Of a DNA stretch of 10,593 bases, positions 6,160 through 10,593 are shown piece after piece. Origin of the DNA: UBA6136 sp964344495 (GTDB lineage: Bacteria > Pseudomonadota > Gammaproteobacteria > Methylococcales > Methylococcaceae). The notes under the pieces are model-generated. The model ran no database searches. It was not told the origin of the DNA and worked only from the letters and a program-made list of their open reading frames with translations. Location: positions 1 to 10,593 of the forward strand of contig CAYFNI010000080.1 of assembly GCA_964344495.1 (NCBI GenBank). The letters are read 5' to 3'. Position 1 is the first letter of the stretch; each line of letters starts with the position of its first letter. The translations under genes and the position numbers were made by a program.

Positions 6160-6558
6160 TCAGGAGTGATCGTGCTCGTCGATCTCCACTTGACCCGACA
6201 GGCGCCGCCAGATGTGCGCCCAGGCCATGCCGAGGGTGAGAATGGCGGCCAGTACAATCAGCGCGACGTAGCTCATCGCATCCCCGCCGGCTGAAATCCA
6301 CCCTTGGTCGAAAAACAGCCAGGTCAACGTGCCGAAGAAGGCTGCCGCCAGCGTAATCCCGATCCATCCGAGCGCTTCCAGCGTTGCATGCAGGAACAGG
6401 ATCCAGCCGATCAAAATCACGACACCGGCAAAGGCCAGTCCGGCACCAAAGGTCGGCAGGCTCTGCCGCAGCCAGTCGACGTAGGAATGGCCGCTGGGAT
6501 TCCAGGTGGCGAACACCAGAGTCAGGGCCATCAGAAAGCGGATGGTCAGGTTCAGCAT
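6160..6558 (-). CDS. Small four-helix inner-membrane protein, DUF6524-like
   Basis: This 132-residue integral membrane protein has about four hydrophobic segments (near 5-18, 37-58, 64-84 and 95-115). A short hydrophilic stretch containing TWNPSGHSYVDW (18-29) looks like a family signature. The C-terminus is acidic and His-rich (EIDEHDHS). I associate the TWNP-G-SY pattern and the length with DUF6524, from memory only; no function is known to me. A good Shine-Dalgarno (AGGA, 5 bases before the ATG) supports the start. It lies 33 bases after the ctaA-ftsY fusion on the same strand and is probably the last gene of that transcript. Its role could relate to membrane-protein or oxidase biogenesis, but that rests on position alone. 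Confidence 0.8.
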   Translation of the reverse strand: MLNLTIRFLMALTLVFATWNPSGHSYVDWLRQSLPTFGAGLAFAGVVILIGWILFLHATLEALGWIGITLAAAFFGTLTWLFFDQGWISAGGDAMSYVALIVLAAILTLGMAWAHIWRRLSGQVEIDEHDHS

Positions 6559-6591
6559 GGTCGATCCTCGGGGGAGTGGGCTGGATGCAGG

Positions 6592-8607
6592 TCAGCTTTC
6601 AGCGAACAGGGCGTCGATGAACTGGTCGGCGTTGAAATCCTGCAGGTCGTCGATGCCTTCACCAACGCCGATCAACCGGATCGGGATGCCGAACTGCCCG
6701 GCCAAGGCAAACAGCACGCCGCCCTTGGCGGTGCCGTCCAGCTTGGTCAGGGCGATCCCGCTCAAGCCGACGGCCTCGTGAAACTGGCGGGCCTGGCTGA
6801 TGGCATTCTGGCCGGTGCTGGCATCGACGACCAGCAGCACTTCGTGGGGTGCTGCCGGGTCCAGCCGACTCATGATGCGCTTGATCTTGCTCAGCTCTTC
6901 CATCAGATTCGACTTGTTGTGCAGGCGTCCTGCGGTGTCGGCAATCAGCACATCCACCTTGCGGGCCTGGGCCGCCTGCAGGGCATCGAAGATTACCGAG
7001 GCGGAATCAGCGCCCGAATGCTGGGCGATCACCGGTACCTGATTGCGTTCGCCCCAGGTCTGCAACTGTTCCACGGCGGCGGCGCGGAAGGTGTCCCCGG
7101 CCGCCAGCATGACGCTGTGCCCCTGTTGTTGCAGGCGCTTGGCCAGTTTGCCGATGGTCGTGGTCTTGCCCACGCCGTTGACGCCGACCACCAGAATCAC
7201 GAACGGACGGATGTGCTCGGGGATTGTCAGCGGGACGCTGACCGGCTGGATGATATCGGACAGGTAGGCGCGCAGGCGTTGCTTGAGCGTGTCCAGATCC
7301 GCCAGTTCATGCCGTTCGAGACTGTCGGTCAAGTGGGCAATGATGTCCCGGGTGGCGGTGACGCCGATATCCGCAGTCAGCAGCTGGGCTTCAAGGTCTT
7401 CCAGCAAGTCATGGTCGATGGCCTTTTTGCCGAGTGCGAGTTGGCCGAGAAAGCCGGTCAGACCGCCGCGTGTCTTGCCCAGGCCGCTTTTCAGTCGGTC
7501 GAAAAGCCCTTCGGGCGCCGTCGGGGGAATCAGCTCCGCCGCCACGGCCGCTGGCGGGACGGATGGGGGGGGCAGATGGGTGGCCGGAATCTGCTCCAGT
7601 GCGACCGGTTCGACTGCCGTTCGGGCCTCTGCCGGGGCGGGGCGTGGCGGTAGACTCAGGACATACTGCAGGCGGATGACCGTTAGCCAGAGCAGGGCGG
7701 CTACGGCGTGGTGGGCAACCGCCAGCACCAGCGGCAGCCGCAGCAGAATCAGGGCAGCGCCGAGGCCGATCTGCACCAGCAGCAGAAAGCTGAGGCCCAG
7801 GCCGGTTTTGCTGAGTCGGGGCACCTTGGCGTTCGACATCACGCCCATGGCCAGCGCGGTCAGAATCAGGAAGGTGATCACGGCGCCGATACGGTGCATG
7901 ATCTGAATGGCGATCAGGCCGGCCGGTGAAATCAATGAGCCGCGAAAGTCTGCAGGTGGGACCAGTCCGGACAGGGCCGCCGCGTAGTCGGCTTCTTCGG
8001 GCTGCCAATGGCCGAGGCAGGTCGGGAAATCAGGGCAGGATAGCGCCGCCATGTTCGACGAGACCCAGCCTCCGAGAGCGGTCTGCACCAGCAACATCAG
8101 CAGTGCCAAACGGCTGAGCCAGAGCAGGCGTGTGACCGTGCCCGAGGGCGCTGGCTGAATGCCCGTGCTCAGGTACAGCCGGTAGAGAACGCCGAGCGTA
8201 AGAAAACCGGCCAGCAGGTGAGCGGTGACCAGCATCGGCATGACGTGGTATTTCACCGTCAGCATGCCCAGCGCCGCTTGCAGTGCGACCAGTCCCAGCA
8301 GCAGCAGGACCTGTGTACGCTGACAGCGGTGTGGAGGCCGGGTAAGGAACGACAGGCCGGCCAGAACCAGCACCAGCCCACCGAGCGCGCCGGCGAGATA
8401 GCGGTGGCCCATCTCTTTCCAGGCCTTGGCGAGATCGAAGCCGGTCGTCCCCGCCTCGGCAGGCGAGGGTGGCTCGATGATCAGCTTGCCGTAACAGCCC
8501 GGCCAGTCGGGGCAGCCGAGTCCGGCATCGGACAAGCGGACATAGGCGCCGGCCAGAATGACGGTCAGGGCGAGTAGAAGGGTGAGGAGTGACAGCTTCC
8601 TGAACAT
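6592..8607 (-). CDS. ctaA-ftsY: Fusion protein: heme A synthase CtaA joined to signal recognition particle receptor FtsY
   Basis: One 671-codon frame encodes two complete enzymes. Residues 1-317 are CtaA/COX15, which oxidises heme O to heme A for cytochrome oxidase. Eight membrane segments are present, with heme-ligand histidines His68, His130, His238 and His299/300 and Cys pairs Cys32/38 and Cys191/197. Residues 318-366 are a Pro/Ala-rich linker. Residues 367-671 are an FtsY NG domain that keeps the N-terminal amphipathic helix (GLFDRLKSGLGKTRGGL). Its GTPase motifs are GVNGVGKTTT (475-484), GDTFRAAAVEQL (504-515), DTAGR (557-561), TKLDGTAKGG (621-630) and GVGEGIDDL (647-655). CtaA ends in the cytoplasm, which suits FtsY docking to SRP. 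No stop or ATG lies between the domains; the only standard start is GTG at codon 355, without a Shine-Dalgarno. It sits 52 bases after the Sco-like gene, where ctaB often follows ctaA. Confidence 0.93.
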   Translation of the reverse strand: MFRKLSLLTLLLALTVILAGAYVRLSDAGLGCPDWPGCYGKLIIEPPSPAEAGTTGFDLAKAWKEMGHRYLAGALGGLVLVLAGLSFLTRPPHRCQRTQVLLLLGLVALQAALGMLTVKYHVMPMLVTAHLLAGFLTLGVLYRLYLSTGIQPAPSGTVTRLLWLSRLALLMLLVQTALGGWVSSNMAALSCPDFPTCLGHWQPEEADYAAALSGLVPPADFRGSLISPAGLIAIQIMHRIGAVITFLILTALAMGVMSNAKVPRLSKTGLGLSFLLLVQIGLGAALILLRLPLVLAVAHHAVAALLWLTVIRLQYVLSLPPRPAPAEARTAVEPVALEQIPATHLPPPSVPPAAVAAELIPPTAPEGLFDRLKSGLGKTRGGLTGFLGQLALGKKAIDHDLLEDLEAQLLTADIGVTATRDIIAHLTDSLERHELADLDTLKQRLRAYLSDIIQPVSVPLTIPEHIRPFVILVVGVNGVGKTTTIGKLAKRLQQQGHSVMLAAGDTFRAAAVEQLQTWGERNQVPVIAQHSGADSASVIFDALQAAQARKVDVLIADTAGRLHNKSNLMEELSKIKRIMSRLDPAAPHEVLLVVDASTGQNAISQARQFHEAVGLSGIALTKLDGTAKGGVLFALAGQFGIPIRLIGVGEGIDDLQDFNADQFIDALFAES
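7510..7656 (-). other. Interdomain linker of the CtaA-FtsY fusion, with an 8-base C run
   Basis: Codons 318-366 connect the last CtaA membrane segment to the FtsY amphipathic helix. The stretch is rich in Pro and Ala with a few Glu, as expected of a flexible tether, and is not the long acidic A domain of E. coli FtsY. It contains eight consecutive C residues on the coding strand (7572-7565, codons 346-348). The sole in-frame alternative start is GTG at 7545-7543. Neither shifted frame upstream offers an ATG that would make a cleaner separate ftsY. Confidence 0.85.
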
Positions 8608-8659
8608 GTTTCAGTGTTTCCGGTGTGGTTCTGCGGCAAGCACAGAGCGAAAGTGGGGG

Positions 8660-9247
8660 CTAGCCGATTTGCGACGCCTTGAGCAGGTGTTTCAGGTCTT
8701 TGACCATGGCGTAGGGGTCGAAGCCGTCGTCATACCACAGCACCAGGTGACCCATGGGGTCGATCAGGATCACGACGCCATCACCGGGTGGTTTGGCGAT
8801 GGCAGCGCCCAGGGCGCTGGAGGCCTCCGGGGTCAGTGACGCCGTCAGCAGGGCGTCATCGTTGCGAATGGCGGCTGCATCCTGGGACCTGAGTTCAGGT
8901 GCGATCAGTAACAGCCGTTTGATGCGCGGCATCTCCTTGTTCAGCATCAACCAGCCCTGATGGGTCTTGTGCAAGGTGTCGGCACAGCGGTCCGCACACG
9001 GTCCGCTGGCGACCTGCAGCAATACCCAGCGACCCTTGATTTCACCCGCCAGCGCCGGGTCTGTCAGAATCGGCCCATAATCGAACCGGCGCACCGGCAG
9101 GATGAGGCGGCCATAGTTGCTGGTTTTTTCAATCAGTTCCGGATGCTGGGCGTAATACCAGGCGAGCGCAAACGGCACGAACGCAGTGAGGGCAATCAGC
9201 AGGATAACCAGTCGGCTGCGCCAGGATGGTGAAGGGGGATGGCTCAT
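8660..9247 (-). CDS. Sco-like thioredoxin-fold protein of the cytochrome oxidase assembly cluster
   Basis: This 195-residue protein has one N-terminal membrane anchor (12-31) and a periplasmic thioredoxin-like domain. The sequence ASGPCADRCADTLHK holds a CxxxC pair (Cys84, Cys88) like the copper site of Sco proteins, and IDPMGHLVLWY (162-172) matches the conserved DP-G strand of the fold. Sco proteins also carry a distal histidine about eight residues before that Asp. Here the equivalent place is Gly/Asp (near 155-156), so copper binding in the Sco manner is doubtful. Proteins of this kind commonly lie between surf1 and ctaA in gammaproteobacteria, as in the Pseudomonas cox locus. It starts 10 bases after surf1, with a weak Shine-Dalgarno. 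A redox or assembly role for cytochrome c oxidase is the best reading. Confidence 0.85.
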   Translation of the reverse strand: MSHPPSPSWRSRLVILLIALTAFVPFALAWYYAQHPELIEKTSNYGRLILPVRRFDYGPILTDPALAGEIKGRWVLLQVASGPCADRCADTLHKTHQGWLMLNKEMPRIKRLLLIAPELRSQDAAAIRNDDALLTASLTPEASSALGAAIAKPPGDGVVILIDPMGHLVLWYDDGFDPYAMVKDLKHLLKASQIG

Positions 9248-9257
9248 ACAGGCAACG

Positions 9258-9983
9258 TCAGCGTCGGGCAGAAATCAAACCGTGTCGGATGAAGATAATG
9301 GCGGCAACGGCCGCAAACAGAAACCATTGCAGGGCATAACCCCGGTTCTTGCCGGGATCAAGCTGGCTGACCTGCCACTTCCGGCTAAAACCGGCGGTTG
9401 CCTCAGGGCTCAATAATACCTGATACGGCAGCAGCGGATAGCCCAGCCGTTCCGCCAGCCGGTCGGGGTTTGGAACCTGAACCAGCGAAGGCCAGCCGGC
9501 CGTGGGGGTGTCGGCGCCGCTGAGCTGGAAGCCGACCCGGTGCATCAGGTCGATCATGCCCGTCAGGCTCTCGCCTGCGTCGGGGGGCAGTCCAATGTCC
9601 GGGAGGGCCTGCCGGTCGGAGCCCAACGGAATCCAGCCGCGATTGACCAGAATGGCCTTGTCGCTGCCGCGAAGCCTGAATGGGGTCAGGACATGAAAGC
9701 CGGCGGCGCCTCCCTGAATCTGGTTGTCGATCAGAAACTGGTGTGCGCCATCGTAGATGCCTTCAATGCGTACCCGCCGATAACGCAGTGACTCTGCGTC
9801 GTCCGGAGCAGTGCCATCCAGCTTGATGATTTCATCCTGTGTGCGATTTTGCCGAAGGTCATTCAGCCCCTGCTTTTGCTCGGCTCGCTGCAGTTGCCAG
9901 AAGCCGAGGGCCACAAACAGCGGGATCGTCAGCACGGCCATGAGCCAGGCGGTGGTGGACGGTTTGAAGCTATAATTTGCCAC
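9258..9983 (-). CDS. SURF1 family cytochrome c oxidase assembly protein
   Basis: SURF1 helps insert heme A into cytochrome c oxidase subunit I. The 241-residue protein has the family layout: a first membrane segment (about 11-29) running into GFWQLQRAEQK (27-37), a large periplasmic domain with LVNRGWIPLG (112-121), and a second membrane segment (about 216-235) after the GYALQWF signature. The frame also has an ATG at 10028. I prefer the GTG at 9983 because a strong Shine-Dalgarno (GGAGG at 9993-9989) sits 5 bases before it, the ATG has none, and the longer form would almost touch the divergent gene. It is the first gene of surf1, Sco-like, ctaA-ftsY and DUF6524-like. The order places heme A synthesis and its delivery factor in one transcript. 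Confidence 0.93.
   Translation of the reverse strand: MANYSFKPSTTAWLMAVLTIPLFVALGFWQLQRAEQKQGLNDLRQNRTQDEIIKLDGTAPDDAESLRYRRVRIEGIYDGAHQFLIDNQIQGGAAGFHVLTPFRLRGSDKAILVNRGWIPLGSDRQALPDIGLPPDAGESLTGMIDLMHRVGFQLSGADTPTAGWPSLVQVPNPDRLAERLGYPLLPYQVLLSPEATAGFSRKWQVSQLDPGKNRGYALQWFLFAAVAAIIFIRHGLISARR
9971..9976 (+). promoter_or_regulatory. Candidate -10 element for the DUF2909-like gene
   Basis: A perfect TATAAT on the plus strand lies inside the start of surf1. Transcription would begin near 9983 and give a leader of about 60 bases before the TTG at 10043. No recognisable -35 hexamer is found 16-18 bp upstream, so support is moderate at best. In this GC-rich setting an exact match is uncommon. 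Confidence 0.33.
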
Positions 9984-9988
9984 AGGAC

Positions 9989-9993
9989 CCTCC
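9989..9993 (-). promoter_or_regulatory. Ribosome binding site deciding the GTG start of surf1
   Basis: GGAGG on the minus strand lies 5 bases before the GTG at 9983. It is the strongest Shine-Dalgarno in this cluster, and the upstream in-frame ATG at 10028 has no comparable site. Confidence 0.7.
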
Positions 9994-10042
9994 CGCGGGG
10001 TTCTTGGGTTCGCAATTCTTCCATTCATCGCGCAGGGGTTGC

Positions 10043-10300
10043 TTGAAAATCGTCATTGTCATCGTGCTTGTGGTCATCGTCGGCAGCCTCGCTTCGGCGC
10101 TCCATTATCTGCTGAAGGATCGGGAACGATCGCCGCGCACCGTGCGGGCTCTGACCGTGCGCATCGGATTGTCGATGGGACTGTTCGTTCTCCTGCTGGT
10201 CAGCTTCGCCTTGGGCCTGATCAAGCCGCATGGATTGCGTCCCGGCGTTGAGTCATCCCCTGCAGCGCCCGGATCGTCGCCGGCAGCTTTGCCCCGCTGA
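10043..10300 (+). CDS. Twin-transmembrane DUF2909-like protein, cytochrome oxidase associated
   Basis: This 85-residue protein has two membrane helices (about 2-20 and 41-61) joined by a short basic loop (LKDRERSPRTVRALTVR) and a Pro/Ser/Ala tail. It resembles the twin-transmembrane proteins (DUF2909) found beside surf1 in cox loci, whose function is unknown to me. The start is probably the TTG at 10043, with AGGGG (10034-10038) 4 bases before it. The result begins LKIVIVIVLV, like family members that begin MKIV. The frame is also open from an ATG at 9977, but that start would add a hydrophilic stretch and overlap the surf1 5' end. It is divergent from surf1 across 59 bases. No oxidase subunit genes precede it here, and it converges on a LuxR-type gene. 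Confidence 0.8.
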   Translation: MKIVIVIVLVVIVGSLASALHYLLKDRERSPRTVRALTVRIGLSMGLFVLLLVSFALGLIKPHGLRPGVESSPAAPGSSPAALPR

Positions 10301-10301
10301 G

Positions 10302-10371
10302 GCGCTACGGAGCCCGGCCGGGATGATCCGGGAAGCGCTCGTCGTTCTGCGTCGCAACGGGCGTGTGCCCG
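10302..10371. terminator. GC-rich hairpins between the convergent DUF2909-like and LuxR-type genes
   Basis: Two structures fit here. One is a composite hairpin with an outer stem GCGCT/AGCGC (10302-10306 with 10334-10338) and an inner CCCGG/CCGGG (10313-10317 with 10328-10332). The other is a short CGGGC-gtgt-GCCCG hairpin (10358-10371). Neither has a T tract. Placement between two convergent 3' ends suggests transcription ends here, but the evidence is structural only. Confidence 0.35.
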
Positions 10372-10374
10372 GAC

Positions 10375-10593
10375 TCAGCCCTTGGTGTTCAAAACCATGG
10401 CGATGGCCGCCGCGCGGGTGGGTACGCCCAGTTTTTCGAACACGTGCTCAAGGTGTTTGTTCACGGTTCTGGGGCTATTGTCGAGGATTTTAGCAATGTC
10501 GCGGTTGGTTTTGCCGCGGGCGATCCACATCAGCACTTCGACTTCCCTGTTGGTCAGTCCGAAGCTGGACTTGAGTTTCTCGAAATCCCACTC
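10375..10593 (-). CDS. LuxR-type transcriptional regulator, C-terminal DNA-binding part
   Basis: The last 72 residues of a minus-strand protein run off the window end. They form a LuxR/GerE helix-turn-helix: FGLTNREVEVLMWIARGKTN, then RDIAKILDNSPRTVNKHLEH with the recognition helix in TVNKHLEHVFEKLGV, and a closing TRAAAIAMV helix. The invariant pattern (LT-RE-EVL, G-TN--IA, V-KH---V--KL-V) is complete. The N-terminal sensing or receiver domain lies beyond the window, so the signal, the regulated genes and any two-component partner cannot be told. It ends 74 bases from the convergent DUF2909-like gene. Because no start codon is inside the window, this is a partial gene. Confidence 0.92.
   Translation of the reverse strand, partial: EWDFEKLKSSFGLTNREVEVLMWIARGKTNRDIAKILDNSPRTVNKHLEHVFEKLGVPTRAAAIAMVLNTKG

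Noticed and set aside
6139..6164. Short stems (CCCC/GGGG and CCTG/CAGG) at the junction of the M18 and DUF6524-like genes
   Set aside because: Four-base stems without a T tract are too weak to call a terminator.
6304..7653. A 449-codon plus-strand frame opposite the FtsY part
   Set aside because: It is antisense to FtsY and the small membrane protein gene, both with clear family motifs. No domain or start signal supports it.
7409..8008. A 199-codon minus-strand frame overlapping the linker, a possible alternative to the fusion frame
   Set aside because: It is in a different frame from both CtaA and FtsY and is Arg/Pro-rich without motifs. It does not offer a separate ftsY start.
9984..10028. 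Upstream ATG start for SURF1
   Set aside because: There is no Shine-Dalgarno at 10028, whereas GGAGG lies at the right distance from the GTG at 9983.

Overview
The window reads as the chromosome of a moderately high-GC gammaproteobacterium that respires aerobically. The evidence is an RsmA most like the gammaproteobacterial form, an OprI/Lpp-type alanine-zipper lipoprotein, system I cytochrome c maturation genes, and a cytochrome oxidase assembly block (DUF2909, SURF1, Sco-like, CtaA) ordered much as in Pseudomonas. A sulfur-oxidising relative such as Halothiobacillaceae is possible, but nothing here proves it. I saw no transposase, CRISPR array, tRNA or rRNA. This is core-genome sequence with one striking exception.

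Layout. The 3' end of rsmA (1-261, +) meets a PGM1-type phosphoglucomutase (325-1959, -) across a perfect 20-bp inverted repeat. A 308-bp divergent region separates pgm from a small outer-membrane lipoprotein gene (2268-2525, +). That gene has a strong rho-independent terminator which it appears to share with ccmABC (2629-4689, -), the heme-export part of cytochrome c maturation. A 141-bp divergent region leads to an M18 aminopeptidase (4831-6147, +). Opposing it is a minus-strand cluster (6160-9983), read in transcription order: surf1, a Sco-like protein, a CtaA-FtsY fusion, and a small membrane protein resembling DUF6524. Divergent from surf1 is a twin-transmembrane DUF2909-like gene (10043-10300, +). 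It converges on the 3' end of a LuxR-type regulator (10375-10593, -).

Main discovery. One uninterrupted 671-codon reading frame joins a complete heme A synthase (CtaA/COX15, 8 membrane segments, all heme-ligand histidines and both Cys pairs) to a complete FtsY NG domain (the signal recognition particle receptor GTPase). The two are linked by a Pro/Ala-rich stretch of about 50 residues. CtaA ends in the cytoplasm, so the topology would place the GTPase on the correct side of the membrane, with CtaA standing in for the usual FtsY A-domain or membrane anchor. FtsY sits where heme O synthase (ctaB/cyoE) would normally follow ctaA. The main caveats are an 8-base C run in the linker and one possible internal GTG start.

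Functional theme. Most of the window serves heme and respiratory-chain assembly: CcmABC exports or delivers heme for c-type cytochromes; CtaA makes heme A; SURF1, the Sco-like protein and DUF2909 assist cytochrome c oxidase assembly; and FtsY targets the membrane proteins themselves.
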